Counted from the stretch's first letter, positions 42,704-51,506 are shown. The stretch is DNA of 64,000 nucleotides from Aldehydirespirator sp965221605 (GCA_965221605.1 CBDCSK010000008.1:62001-126000), one strand, 5' to 3'. Notes: generated by a model from the letters alone, not told the origin. Made by a program: numbers and translations.

Positions 42704-42709
42704 AGCGGC

Positions 42710-43600
42710 ATGCAGCTCGAGTTCGATCCGGGCGACATTCTCGACCCGGGCGCAACTGGTGCCTTGGATGGCGACGGCGCCCCGGCACCGCCCCAGCGGC
42801 TGTCTCCGTCCGGTGCGTCCACATTCGAGCAGTGTCCCCGCAGGTGGAGGTTCCGCTACGTGGAGCGCCTCCCCGAGCCGCCCGGACTCGAGGCCCTGGT
42901 GGGGACGTTCGCCCACCGGGTGCTGGAACTGCTGATGCAGAGGGAGCCCACGCGGCGCAGCAAGGACGAGGCCAAGCGCATCGCCAGGGCGGCATGGCCC
43001 GAGTTGGCCGGCGGCGAGGACTACCGGGATCTGGAACTGAGCGACGACGAGGCCCGGGAGTTCCGCTGGCGGGCCTGGCGCGCCATCGAAGGTCTGTGGC
43101 ACTTGGAGAACCCGGCTGATGTGGCGGTGGAGGCCACCGAGGAGCAGGTGTCGGTGATTCTGGGCGACGTGCCCTTCAGAGGAGTGGTCGACCGCCTCGA
43201 GCGGGAGGACGACGGTCTCGTCGTCAGCGACTACAAGTCGGGACGGGCCCCCACGGCTCGCCACGCCCCCGAGCGCCTGCAGCAGGTGTTGCTCTATGCG
43301 GCGGCCGTAGCCGAGGAGACGGGCGAGCAGCCGGTCAGGGCCCAGCTGCTGTACTTGGGCCAGCGGATCGTGGCTACCGCGGTGACACCTGTCGAGATCG
43401 GCGACGCGGTCGGCCGGTTTCAGTCGACTTGGGGCGCGATCGCGGACGCCTGTGACGTCGACGACTTCCCACCCCAGCCAGGCCCGCTCTGCGGCTACTG
43501 CGCATACGCCGAGCACTGCCCGGAGGGTCAGGCCGAGAACCTCCGACGGGCGCAACTGCGAGCCGCCGAGGAGGAGTGCCTGGTAAGACTCGCGGGCTGA
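42710..43600 (+). CDS. RecB-like PD-(D/E)XK nuclease with Fe-S cysteines
   Basis: This 296-residue protein has the RecB/Cas4/AddB-type nuclease domain: LSPSGASTFEQCPRRWRFRYVERLP at the start (Cys near 42), GTFAHRVLELL with the first His, FRGVVDRLERED and LVVSDYKSG with the D-..-DYK catalytic set (near 155-180), and a C-terminal Cys cluster LCGYCAYAEHC that can hold a 4Fe-4S with the first Cys. Stand-alone members are single-strand exonucleases in repair. It starts from a leaderless-type ATG about 75 nt downstream of the ParE stop. Confidence 0.85.
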   Translation: MQLEFDPGDILDPGATGALDGDGAPAPPQRLSPSGASTFEQCPRRWRFRYVERLPEPPGLEALVGTFAHRVLELLMQREPTRRSKDEAKRIARAAWPELAGGEDYRDLELSDDEAREFRWRAWRAIEGLWHLENPADVAVEATEEQVSVILGDVPFRGVVDRLEREDDGLVVSDYKSGRAPTARHAPERLQQVLLYAAAVAEETGEQPVRAQLLYLGQRIVATAVTPVEIGDAVGRFQSTWGAIADACDVDDFPPQPGPLCGYCAYAEHCPEGQAENLRRAQLRAAEEECLVRLAG

Positions 43601-43603
43601 GAT

Positions 43604-43870
43604 TCAGCGTCTCAAGCGTCTCCACAACCACCAGAGAGTCACCAGCGCGGCTCCCGCGCCCAGCAGGGTGGAGATTCCTGCGGAGTACAGCAGCCGGTCG
43701 CTCCAGGAGCCCGCGGTTGCCGGCGGTGTGCCCTCCGCCGCGACGGCATCGGGCTCGGGTGCGGGTCGCGGCGGCGAGGTCACCTCGGTGTCGAGGATCG
43801 AATCGACGGCCGAAGCCTCCCGGGGACTGGGCCGGTGCCGGGGCCGGTCTCGCTGCGGGTCATAAGCCAT
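43604..43870 (-). CDS. Small membrane-anchored protein
   Basis: This 88-residue protein has an acidic, Pro/Ala-rich N-terminal half and one C-terminal transmembrane helix (YSAGISTLLGAGAALVTLWWLW) followed by RRLRR, so it should be anchored with its tail inside. The ATG at 43870 overlaps the ParA stop by 11 nt, which suggests coupled expression. It is convergent with the RecB-like gene with only 3 nt between. Its function is unknown; it could be a membrane partner of the ParA-like ATPase, which is a hypothesis from position only. Confidence 0.6.
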   Translation of the reverse strand: MAYDPQRDRPRHRPSPREASAVDSILDTEVTSPPRPAPEPDAVAAEGTPPATAGSWSDRLLYSAGISTLLGAGAALVTLWWLWRRLRR

Positions 43871-44663
43871 TGGGGTCCTCCGGACGCTTCTCGCGCTCCT
43901 CGCCGACAACACGATCGTAGATCTCGTCGAACTCGGCGCACGCCTCGGCCGCGCCCCGGCGGGGCGGAAGGGCGTGCATCGGCAGGGAGCGGGCCGCCGC
44001 TTCGGCCACGGCCGCCCTCAGGCGCACAGGCGGCAGGACCAACCGGCCGTGGTCGGCGACCAGCTGCTCGTGCCAGTAGCGAGAGTCCCGGGTTCGGGCC
44101 AGGCGGTTCACGGCTACGCCGGCGACGGCCAGTCCTGCCGGCTTCCTGGCGTTGACCCGATCGATGGTCCGCAGGATCTCGCTGACGCCGTCGGAGGCCC
44201 ACGCGCTCGGTTCGGTCACGACCAGGGCGGCGTCAGCCGCGAACAGCGCGTTGATGGTCAGTAGGCCGAGTGACGGAGGACAGTCGATCAGTACCAGACT
44301 CTGATGCCCTGACAGGGCGACTCGGAGCCTGTCCTGGGCGCCCACCGGGTCGGAGAGCAGCTGGCGCTCCCGCCCGGCCAGTGCCGGCGTGGAGGGAACG
44401 ATCCGGGGCGGGAGGCCCTTGGTGTCGGGCCACCCCGACGGCTCCGCCAGGTTCTCAAGGATTCCCGGCCGGTCAGACTCCAGGGCCTCGTCCACGGTGG
44501 CGGCGGGTTCCCACACGCCTAGGCCGGTAGTGGCGTTGCCCTGAGGATCCAGGTCGATCACGACGCTCGGAATCTGCCGTGCCCATGCGGCCGACGCCAG
44601 GCCGAGGGCGGTGGTGGTCTTCCCGACGCCGCCCTTCTGGTTGACCAGAGCGATTACTGCCAC
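43860..44663 (-). CDS. ParA/MinD-family ATPase
   Basis: This 267-residue ParA-type ATPase has the deviant Walker A KGGVGKTTTALGLA near residue 12, switch I DLDPQGNATTGLG and Walker B LVLIDCPPSLGLL. GTG 44663 is chosen because the first strand (VIALVNQKGG) begins just after it and a TACGGT box lies 7 nt upstream; the ORF extension by 8 residues is possible. No ParB follows. Its partner may be the small membrane protein that overlaps its end. Chromosomal orphan ParA proteins place DNA, protein clusters or cell machinery; which one is unknown. Confidence 0.85.
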   Translation of the reverse strand: MAVIALVNQKGGVGKTTTALGLASAAWARQIPSVVIDLDPQGNATTGLGVWEPAATVDEALESDRPGILENLAEPSGWPDTKGLPPRIVPSTPALAGRERQLLSDPVGAQDRLRVALSGHQSLVLIDCPPSLGLLTINALFAADAALVVTEPSAWASDGVSEILRTIDRVNARKPAGLAVAGVAVNRLARTRDSRYWHEQLVADHGRLVLPPVRLRAAVAEAAARSLPMHALPPRRGAAEACAEFDEIYDRVVGEEREKRPEDPNGL

Positions 44664-44670
44664 GCCCTGA

Positions 44671-44676
44671 ACCGTA
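44671..44676 (-). promoter_or_regulatory. -10 box for ParA-like gene
   Basis: TACGGT on the minus strand lies 7 nt before the GTG at 44663. Confidence 0.45.
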
Positions 44677-44740
44677 GCCAGCCGCACACGCTCTACGCGA
44701 CGGCAGGGGCAGGATCGCGCCGAAGCCCTTTCCGACGGAG

Positions 44741-44746
44741 CACACT
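44741..44746 (+). promoter_or_regulatory. -10-like box for SLC41/MgtE gene
   Basis: CACACT lies 6 nt before the ATG at 44753. Confidence 0.4.
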
Positions 44747-44752
44747 TTCTCC

Positions 44753-45991
44753 ATGGCTGCCCGCAGTCGCATCCCGGTCACGCTCAGGCGAGCGGCAGCA
44801 CGCTGGGCGCGGGACCTGCTCGCGGTCCGCAGCGCCTTCGGCGCCCTCGTGATGGCGGCCGTCGCCAGCCTGGTGGCGGGCCTGATCCTCGCGGCCATTA
44901 CCGACACCCTTGAGAAGCTGCCGGGCCTGCTCCTTCTGGTGCCGGCTGCGATCGCGGTGAAGGGCAACATCTTCGGCGCGCTGGGCAGCCGGCTCGGCAC
45001 GGCCATCCATGCCGGCACCTACCGCTCAGGAGGCCGGGACTCACCGATGATGCAGAACGCCATCGCGTCGGTGGGTCTGAGCCTGGTCCTCGGCGTGGTG
45101 CTGGCGGTGATGGCCAAGGGAACGGCCCTGGCCTTCAACGTCTCGCCGACCATGAGCCTGGCCGATTTTGTGGTGATATCCGCGATGGGGTGCCTGCTGG
45201 CCGCCTTCGTCGTGCTGGCCATCACCCTGGCCACCACAGCCGGAGCGGTTCGCTACGGCTGGGATCTCGACAATGTCGTAGCTCCGATGGTGACGGTCGC
45301 CGGCGACGTGGTGACCCTTCCCTCGCTGGTGGTGGCAGCCGAACTCGCCGGTGTGAACGTCCTGACGCCATCGATCGCGTGGACACTCACAGCGGTGGCA
45401 GCCGCTTCAGTGCTCTGGGGACTGAGGAGCCGGCTGGAGGAGCTTCGGGCCATCATGCGGGAGTCGCTTCCGGTGCTGACCGTCGCTGGGCTACTCGACT
45501 TGGTGGCCGGGATCACGGTGGAGAAGCGGATCGATGACTTCCTTGAGTTCCCCGTTCTGCTCGTGCTGCTGCCGGGGTACCTGGCCACCGCAGGCGCGCT
45601 CGGCGGCGTGCTGTCGAGCCGGCTGTCCACCAAGCTGCATCTCGGACTCGCCCGGCCGTCAGCCGTGCCGTCGGGAGCGGCGCGGGTCGACCTCGCCACC
45701 ACCTTCGCGCTGGCCATCCCGGTGTTCGGGCTGCTCGGACTGGTGGCCTCGATTGCGGGCGGCCTGACCGGCCACGCCGGCCCGTCGCTCGCCGAGCTGC
45801 TGGGCGTGGCCGTGCTGGGCGGCCTGCTGGCCACTGTGCTGATCGTGGTGGTGGCCTACTACGGGACGCTTGGGGCGGTGCGCTTCGGAGTGGACCCCGA
45901 CACATACGGGATCCCGATGGTCACCTCATCGCTGGACCTCGTCGGCGCCTTCACCCTGATCATCGCCGTCGTCGTGGTGGGCGTGGCATGA
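44753..45991 (+). CDS. SLC41/MgtE-type divalent cation channel (two MgtE domains)
   Basis: This 412-residue membrane protein has two tandem MgtE transmembrane domains with matching segments: LLLVPAAIAVKGNIFGALGSRLGTAIHAG and VLLPGYLATAGALGGVLSSRLSTKLHLG, and near the end of each WDLDNVVAPMVTVAGDVV and VDPDTYGIPMVTSSLDLV. The internal repeat is the sign of SLC41-like, not single-domain MgtE, and there are no N-terminal CBS domains. It likely conducts magnesium or a related cation. It is 37 nt upstream of the PhoU/RCK protein, a known pairing. Confidence 0.85.
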   Translation: MAARSRIPVTLRRAAARWARDLLAVRSAFGALVMAAVASLVAGLILAAITDTLEKLPGLLLLVPAAIAVKGNIFGALGSRLGTAIHAGTYRSGGRDSPMMQNAIASVGLSLVLGVVLAVMAKGTALAFNVSPTMSLADFVVISAMGCLLAAFVVLAITLATTAGAVRYGWDLDNVVAPMVTVAGDVVTLPSLVVAAELAGVNVLTPSIAWTLTAVAAASVLWGLRSRLEELRAIMRESLPVLTVAGLLDLVAGITVEKRIDDFLEFPVLLVLLPGYLATAGALGGVLSSRLSTKLHLGLARPSAVPSGAARVDLATTFALAIPVFGLLGLVASIAGGLTGHAGPSLAELLGVAVLGGLLATVLIVVVAYYGTLGAVRFGVDPDTYGIPMVTSSLDLVGAFTLIIAVVVVGVA

Positions 45992-46028
45992 CGGGCACTG
46001 CGATACCTATGATTCCCGGAGAGACCTG

Positions 46029-47270
46029 ATGGAAGACAGACCTCGCAATCTGCGGGAGATGCTGGCGGAGGCCAAGGACACCTCCGAGTTGATGGTGGAC
46101 CTCGCCTATGCGGCGCTGTACTTCGGTGATCCCGACATGGCCGACGAGGTGAGCGAACTCGAGGAGCGCATGAGCGATCTCGTGCAGGACATGAGGGCGG
46201 TCTGCATTCTGGCGGTGCGCCATCCTCGCGACGCCGACGGTATGTCGTCGGTGCTCCAGGTGGTCTCCGCCATCGAGCGCATCGCCAACGACGCGGTTGA
46301 CATCGCCCGCATCGTCACCCACCGGATCGGCATCCCACCCGAGCTGGTGGCCGAGCTGAGCGCGGCCGAGGAGGTCTCTCACCGGGTGCTTGTGTCGGAC
46401 GGGTCGCTGCTCGCTCACCGGCACCTGGCCGACCACGAGATGCCGGCCAAGATGGGCATGCGGGTGATGGCCGTGCGCCGCGAGCGGGAGTGGATCACCG
46501 ATGTGGGCGGCGACACCGTGCTCGTGCCCGACGATGTGCTGTTCCTGAGAGGATCACCCGACGGGATCGTCGAGTTGCGCACGCTGGCGGGATCGCCGGA
46601 GTGGTCCCCGCCCGAGGAGCCGCCCGGCCCGCGAGCCTCAGATCTGCGGCGGGCCACCGAGGTGCTGGTCGAGATGAAGGATCTCTCCGAGGTGGCTGTC
46701 GGCTTGGCCTACTCGGCGCTGGTGCTGCGCGACGAGAGCCTGGCCGCGGAGGTGCGCCACCTTGAGGACCGTCTCGACGAGATGAAGGACCGTCTGGAGG
46801 AGTGGGTGCTGCGAGCGGCCCGGGAGAATGTCGACCAGCCGGGCCTGCGGGGGCTGCTGCACCTGTCCCAAGCGGCCGAGGATCTTGGCGACCAGGCCCA
46901 GCAGATGGTTTGGATCATCGAGCGCCAGGAGCAGATCCACCCGATTCTGGCGGTGGCGCTCGGCGACAGCGACGACGTGGTGGTGCACGTACCGGTGGCT
47001 GAGGGCTCCGAGGCCGACGGCCGCACGCTGGGAGATCTCAGGATGAACATCGAGCCCGGGTTCACGGTGCTGGCCATCCGGCGCGGCGGCCAGTACCGGT
47101 ACCGGCCGAACGGGATTGTCAGGCTTGAGCCCGGTGACGCGCTGATCGCCAGCGGCCCTGACGAGGGGCGCGGGCGCCTGGCCGAGATCTGCGGCTGGCT
47201 GCTCACCGACCGGGACGACGACACGGCCATGGTCCTGGAGCCGCTGCAATCGGCGGTGCCGGCCTCCTGA
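46029..47270 (+). CDS. Tandem PhoU-like / RCK_C (TrkA-C) regulatory protein
   Basis: This 413-residue protein is an internal duplication. Each half has a PhoU-like helical unit (AKDTSELMVDLAYAALYFGDPDMADEVSELEERM; MKDLSEVAVGLAYSALVLRDESLAAEVRHLEDRL) followed by an RCK_C domain (MRVMAVRREREWITDVGGDTVLVPDDVLFLRG; FTVLAIRRGGQYRYRPNGIVRLEPGDALIASG). RCK_C domains bind ligands and control cation transport. Being next to the SLC41 gene, with GGAG 7 nt before its ATG, it is very likely its cytosolic gate regulator. Confidence 0.85.
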   Translation: MEDRPRNLREMLAEAKDTSELMVDLAYAALYFGDPDMADEVSELEERMSDLVQDMRAVCILAVRHPRDADGMSSVLQVVSAIERIANDAVDIARIVTHRIGIPPELVAELSAAEEVSHRVLVSDGSLLAHRHLADHEMPAKMGMRVMAVRREREWITDVGGDTVLVPDDVLFLRGSPDGIVELRTLAGSPEWSPPEEPPGPRASDLRRATEVLVEMKDLSEVAVGLAYSALVLRDESLAAEVRHLEDRLDEMKDRLEEWVLRAARENVDQPGLRGLLHLSQAAEDLGDQAQQMVWIIERQEQIHPILAVALGDSDDVVVHVPVAEGSEADGRTLGDLRMNIEPGFTVLAIRRGGQYRYRPNGIVRLEPGDALIASGPDEGRGRLAEICGWLLTDRDDDTAMVLEPLQSAVPAS

Positions 47271-47334
47271 GCGCTCGAGCCGGCAAGTCTGTCGTGGCCC
47301 GCTCGGGCGCGCTGCAGCGGTAGCTTCACCGGCT

Positions 47335-48222
47335 ATGGCGAATCCGGCTGAACGCCTCTGCCTCCTCACCGTCCACGCTCATCCCGATGACGAGGCGTCC
47401 AAGGGCGCGCCCACGGTCGCCCGCTACCACGCCGAGGGCGTCCGCACCGTGCTCGTGTGCTGCACCGGGGGAGAGGAGGGCGAGATCCTCAACCCGGCCC
47501 TGGACGATCCCGCCATGGCCGAGCAATTGGCCGAGATACGAGCGGCGGAGCTGGCCCGAGCCGCGGAGGTGATCGGCTACGAAGAGGTTGAGATGCTCGG
47601 CTATCGCGACTCGGGCATGGAGGGATCGGAGGCCAACAACCATCCCGACTGCTTCGCCCGGGCCGACCTGGAGGAGGCGGTGGCCCGGCTGGTGGCCCTG
47701 ATCCGCCGTTACCGGCCCCACGTCATCGTGACCTATCCCGAGGATCAGGGCGGCTACATGCATCCGGACCACATACGGGTCCACGATGTCTCCATTCCCG
47801 CCTACGAACGGGCCGGCGACCCTGCGTACCGCCCCGACCTGGGCCAGCCCTGGGCGCCGGCCAAGCTGTACTACACGCTGTGGTCGCGCAAGCGCATCGA
47901 GGAGCGCCACCAGGCGTTCCAGGATCTCGGCCTGGAGTCGCCGTACAACGATTGGTGGTTCAAGCGTCCGTCAACCGACGACAAGATCACTACCCAGGTT
48001 TCCGTGGACGGGTTCATCGACGCGCGCATCGAGGGATTGCTGGCCCACGCCACCCAGATAGACCCGGAGTCGACGTTCTGGTTCGGGCTGCCCGCCGAGG
48101 TGGAGCGATCGATCCATCCGTACGACGACTATGTGCTGGCCCGCGGTCCACGTCCACCGACGCTGCCCGAGCGCGACCTGTTCGAGGGTCTGCGGCCGGA
48201 GCTGGCCGGCGACTCAGGCTGA
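47335..48222 (+). CDS. mca: Mycothiol S-conjugate amidase
   Basis: This 295-residue protein belongs to the LmbE/MshB/Mca zinc family: VHAHPDDEASKGAPTVARY (metal His, Asp, Asp near 14-19), CCTGGEEGEILNP, GYRDSGMEGSEANN, and YMHPDHIRVHDVSI with the last metal His. The long C-terminal part (KLYYTLWSRKRIEERH, AHATQIDPESTFWFGLP) is that of Mca rather than MshB. It removes the mercapturic acid from mycothiol-toxin adducts, so the organism uses mycothiol. A TAGCTT box lies 8 nt before the ATG at 47335. Confidence 0.9.
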   Translation: MANPAERLCLLTVHAHPDDEASKGAPTVARYHAEGVRTVLVCCTGGEEGEILNPALDDPAMAEQLAEIRAAELARAAEVIGYEEVEMLGYRDSGMEGSEANNHPDCFARADLEEAVARLVALIRRYRPHVIVTYPEDQGGYMHPDHIRVHDVSIPAYERAGDPAYRPDLGQPWAPAKLYYTLWSRKRIEERHQAFQDLGLESPYNDWWFKRPSTDDKITTQVSVDGFIDARIEGLLAHATQIDPESTFWFGLPAEVERSIHPYDDYVLARGPRPPTLPERDLFEGLRPELAGDSG

Positions 48223-48223
48223 C

Positions 48224-48598
48224 GTGGCTCCGGAACCCCTCGAGGAAGGGTGGCTGGAGGCCGTCGCCACCGCTCTGGCGCCCGTCGACGCCTCCGCCGC
48301 GGCCGACGGGGTGGCCCAGATCACCGTGAGCGGCGCGCCTGGTGGCGCGGCCGCGTTTCACGCCACGGTCGAGGCCGCCCGGGTGAGCTTGTCGGCGGGA
48401 CGCCACCCGCAGCCCGACCTGGTGGCCGGCTGGACGTACCCGGACTTCGTGCAGGCTTGGCAGGGCGAGCTGTCGGTGGAGGCGGCCTACATGTCGGGCC
48501 GGATGAAGCTGGAGGGCAACCAGGTGCTGTTGTTCGACGGATGGCGCCCGCTGCTGAGGTCGAGCACTCTCCGCGAGGCGCTGGCCGCGCTGCGGTAG
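48224..48598 (+). CDS. SCP2-like/sterol-carrier-type small protein
   Basis: This 124-residue protein from GTG 48224 has the profile of an SCP2-like domain: ATVEAARVSLSAGRHPQPDLVAGWTYPDFVQAWQGELSVEAAYMSGRMKLEGNQVLLF, with the typical late motif of a polar face followed by AYMSGRMKLEGN. It starts one nt after the mca stop, so the two are an operon. Family members bind lipids or act as mycothiol-dependent-type domains; given mca, a role in detoxification is possible but not shown. Confidence 0.65.
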   Translation: MAPEPLEEGWLEAVATALAPVDASAAADGVAQITVSGAPGGAAAFHATVEAARVSLSAGRHPQPDLVAGWTYPDFVQAWQGELSVEAAYMSGRMKLEGNQVLLFDGWRPLLRSSTLREALAALR

Positions 48599-48623
48599 TC
48601 CCCGCTCGGCCGCTGGCCAGCGG

Positions 48624-49463
48624 TCAGATCCGGTGCCGGGCCCTCCTCTGCGCGCTGCGCAGGGAGCGGTATCCGACCGCGGCCGCACCGGATCGTTCGA
48701 TCAGGTCGGCCATCTCGCGGGACACGGCCAGCGCGAGGTCATCGACCCGGCCGCCCGCGGAGGGATCGATGGCGTGTATCTCGGGCTCGTCGAGCGCGGG
48801 GCACAGCGACAGCTCGGTGACCCCCGGCGCCAGGTCGGACAGTTGCTCGAACACATGGTCCCTGGCGTCCCCTCGAACGAGCCGGAAGTGGTCGGGGGAG
48901 ACGATGCCCTCGGACTGCGCCAGCGACCGGAACGGGAATCCGGCGTTGGCCTCGGCCTCGGGGCCCTCCAGCCGTACCGGCAGGTCGAATGACACCGCGA
49001 GGTCGAGCAGCACGTCGAAGAACTCCGGGCGCTGCTGCAAAGCGGCCATGTGGGTGGTGAGATGGGTTACGTCGAAACCCCACAGCACGGCCCGCTCAAG
49101 CTGCGCACGACACTCGCGCCGGACCTCGTCGAGGTCGGCATGGTCCCACAGGTCCTGCAGAGTCCTGGGGAACCCGCCGTCGCCGTCGAGGAGGCTGGGG
49201 GCGTTGGTGATCGGCCCCCACCGGAAGCAGTCGAGTTCGGAGTTGAGAGTCAGGTGGACCCCGAGATCCTCGCCCCGGTAGAGCTCGGCCGCATGGCGTG
49301 CCCACACGCCCGGCATCACGATCGTGCCGGTCGTGGCCGCGCCCTCCCGCAGCGCCCGGTAGCCGGCGGCGGTGGAGGAGTGGGTGGTGCCGATGCGGTC
49401 CGCGCTGACGATCACGAGCTTGGCGTCAGGGGCGTGACCGAGGCGCTCCACCAGCGATTCCAC
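48624..49463 (-). CDS. ChbG/YdjC-like carbohydrate deacetylase homologue
   Basis: This 279-residue protein has the YdjC/ChbG layout: VSADRIGTTHSSTAAGYRALREGAATTGTIVMPG at the start, DLGVHLTLNSE with a metal His, and DVTHLTTHMAALQQRPEFFDVLLDLA with another. The family's first motif is normally ADDFG or ADDLG, where the second Asp contributes to metal binding; here it is ADR, so one ligand is missing. The remaining layout is intact. Activity may be altered or absent. It is convergent with the SCP2-like gene. Confidence 0.7.
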   Translation of the reverse strand: MESLVERLGHAPDAKLVIVSADRIGTTHSSTAAGYRALREGAATTGTIVMPGVWARHAAELYRGEDLGVHLTLNSELDCFRWGPITNAPSLLDGDGGFPRTLQDLWDHADLDEVRRECRAQLERAVLWGFDVTHLTTHMAALQQRPEFFDVLLDLAVSFDLPVRLEGPEAEANAGFPFRSLAQSEGIVSPDHFRLVRGDARDHVFEQLSDLAPGVTELSLCPALDEPEIHAIDPSAGGRVDDLALAVSREMADLIERSGAAAVGYRSLRSAQRRARHRI

Positions 49464-49528
49464 AGCCTTGACGGTATCTCACTGGTGGCCCTCACCTCAC
49501 TCGATCCGGCGCCGGCCGTGAGCCAGCC

Positions 49529-50104
49529 TCAGTCCAACGGAACGTCGGGGCCGCCGCAGTGGCCCCACAAGCCGCGACCGGCTGCCATCGCGTCCGCCTC
49601 GACCCCGGCCAGGACGTCGGCATAATGATCGTTCGGCGGGTAGTTCAGCACCGCGGCGTAGCCGGCTGCGACCAGTTCCAGATTGACGAACAGGCCGTCG
49701 TCCGATCGCACCACATAGCCGAGGAGACGCTGGTAGATGTCACGGGCTTCGACGTCGCGCACCAGAGTTATCTCGGTCCCGGCGGGGAGCACGGCCTCAA
49801 GGTGCCGCGACGCCTCCTTGCCGAAGCACTGCACCGGGCGGGTGGGCGCCACCGACTCGGGAGTGTCGATGCCGATGAGACGCACCGTCTCGCGACGGCC
49901 GCCGATCAGGACGTCGATGGTGTCGCCGTCGACCACCCGCTCGACGGTGGCGTTGGGAGCCCACTGGAGCTCGTCGTCCGTGCCGACCGACACATCCCCG
50001 CCCGTCGTGGCTACTACTGGCGGGGTGCTGCAGGAGCTGACGAGCACCAGCACGAGCACTCCCGCCCAACGGCACCGATGCCGCGATCCACAGTTGCTCC
50101 CCAT
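49529..50104 (-). CDS. Thermonuclease-family (SNase) lipoprotein
   Basis: This 191-residue protein has an N-terminal signal with a lipobox (LVLVSSCS) and a staphylococcal-nuclease-like OB-fold: ATVERVVDGDTIDVLIGG, VRLIGIDTPES with the metal Asp and Thr region, CFGKEASRHLEAVL with the catalytic Arg/Glu zone. It should be secreted, lipid-anchored and cut nucleic acids outside the cell, depending on calcium. The ATG at 50104 is supported by GGAGGAG 8 nt upstream; upstream codons add only non-coding-like sequence. Confidence 0.85.
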   Translation of the reverse strand: MGSNCGSRHRCRWAGVLVLVLVSSCSTPPVVATTGGDVSVGTDDELQWAPNATVERVVDGDTIDVLIGGRRETVRLIGIDTPESVAPTRPVQCFGKEASRHLEAVLPAGTEITLVRDVEARDIYQRLLGYVVRSDDGLFVNLELVAAGYAAVLNYPPNDHYADVLAGVEADAMAAGRGLWGHCGGPDVPLD

Positions 50105-50205
50105 AATGCATGCTCCTCCGCGACCCATAGGTGGGGCACTCGCTTCGGCTGACCGTGGCACCCGGCCGGTGCGCGGCCGGTGCGATTGGGTGCTCGCGCC
50201 CGGGA

Positions 50206-50400
50206 TCAGGCTGCGGCGGGGAAGTCGCTGCCGTCGACGGTAGCGACCTCAGCGGGGGTGCGGGCCGCCCGCAGGGCCCTGCGGGCCCGGGCCACGCCGC
50301 GCCGGCCGATCTCGCAAGTGGCGGAGTCGAGCTGCCAGCTCTGCTGCGAATCGGGCTGGCCACCGGTGACGATTTCTATGAGAACCAGTTGATCGGTCAT
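50206..50400 (-). CDS. Small hypothetical protein
   Basis: This 64-residue ORF reads MTDQLVLIEIVTGG then QQSWQLDSATCEIGRRGVARARRALRAA. Its amphipathic C-terminal helix and balanced start look like a real small protein of the kind often seen in actinobacteria, but no domain is recognised. It diverges from the LLM gene with a 38-nt gap, so the two may share a control region. No clear ribosome-binding site is seen. Confidence 0.5.
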   Translation of the reverse strand: MTDQLVLIEIVTGGQPDSQQSWQLDSATCEIGRRGVARARRALRAARTPAEVATVDGSDFPAAA

Positions 50401-50438
50401 GTAGACATCATGGCTAGGGGGTGTGACATCCTTTCCGC

Positions 50439-51419
50439 ATGAGCCAGGCCCCTGTCCAGAGATACGGCGTCACGGTCCCGTTCATGGGCCCCCTGCACGC
50501 CCAGCGTCCGCTCTTCGAGGAACTCGTCGATCTGGGCTACACCGACGTCTGGTCGTCGGAGGCGAACGGCTTCGACGGCTTCACCACCCTCGCTCTCGCC
50601 TCGGTCTGGGCGCCGGCCCTGCGGCTCGGCACCGCGGTCGTGCCCGCCTACACACGCGGTCCGGCCCTGCTGGCCCAGTCGGCTGCGTCGCTGGCCGCGG
50701 CCGCGCCGGGACGCTTCGTCCTCGGCATCGGCACGTCCTCGGAGGTGATTGTCAACCACTGGAACGCGGTCGGCTTCGATCGGCCCTACCAGCGGGTGAA
50801 GGACACGGTCCGATTCCTGCGAGCGGCCCTGAGCGGCGAGAAGGTCACCGAGAACTACGACACGTTCTCGGTGCGGGGGTTCAGACTCGGGGTTCATGTC
50901 GACGAGCCGGTGCCGATCTTCGTGGCCGCCCTCCGGGAGCGGATGCTGCGCCTCGCGGCCCGCGAGAGCGACGGCGCCATCATCAACTGGCTGTCGCCAT
51001 CCGACGCAGCAAGGGTCTGCGGAATCGTCAGGGACGAGAGCCCGACGGCAGAGGTCGTGGCCCGCATCTTCGTGTTGCCCACGTCCGACCGGCAGACCGC
51101 CCTGGCCACGGGACGGCGGTTGCTGGCCGCCTACATCAATGTGCCGGTGTACCGGGCCTTCCACGCCTGGCTCGGACGCACCGACGCCCTTGGCGAGCAC
51201 TGGGCCCAGTGGGACGCCGGCGACCGGAGGGGATCGCTGGAGAAGATCCCCGAGCAGGTGGTGGACGAGCTGCTCGTGCATGGCTCGCCCGACGAGTGCC
51301 GCCGGCACATCCAGCGCTTCATCGACAACGGGGTGACCTGCCCTGCGCCCATGGTTCTGCCGGCGGAGGGTGTCGACGCCTTCGAAGTTGTGAGGGCCCT
51401 GGCCCCCTCCGCCCGCTAG
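50439..51419 (+). CDS. LLM-class F420-dependent oxidoreductase
   Basis: This 326-residue LLM protein starts RYGVTVPFMGPLHAQRPLFEELVDLGYTDVWSSEANGFDG and has PGRFVLGIGTSSE, a DEPVPIFVAALRERMLRLAARESDGAI strand and a C-terminal DECRRHIQRFIDNGVT helix-strand, which is the F420 subfamily pattern. A CATCCT-type box lies 6 nt before the ATG. It resembles the LLM enzyme at 56369 in length and layout. Redox partner and substrate are unknown. It is convergent with the SDR gene through a 145-nt gap holding repeat copy 2. Confidence 0.85.
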   Translation: MSQAPVQRYGVTVPFMGPLHAQRPLFEELVDLGYTDVWSSEANGFDGFTTLALASVWAPALRLGTAVVPAYTRGPALLAQSAASLAAAAPGRFVLGIGTSSEVIVNHWNAVGFDRPYQRVKDTVRFLRAALSGEKVTENYDTFSVRGFRLGVHVDEPVPIFVAALRERMLRLAARESDGAIINWLSPSDAARVCGIVRDESPTAEVVARIFVLPTSDRQTALATGRRLLAAYINVPVYRAFHAWLGRTDALGEHWAQWDAGDRRGSLEKIPEQVVDELLVHGSPDECRRHIQRFIDNGVTCPAPMVLPAEGVDAFEVVRALAPSAR

Positions 51420-51506
51420 AGGCCGAGCGGATAGGTACGCAAGTCCGGCGCATACGGCGCGAGGCCGTGGCCCGAGCGGCCCGTGAGCGAAGCGAACAAG
51501 AGCGGG
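51416..51506 (-). repeat. Dispersed intergenic repeat, copy 2
   Basis: This is the inverse of the 31249-31338 repeat: about 50 nt match with one mismatch and one indel, and the TCTAG end is also shared. Its first bases include the TAG stop of the LLM gene. It lies between convergent genes. Confidence 0.6.
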
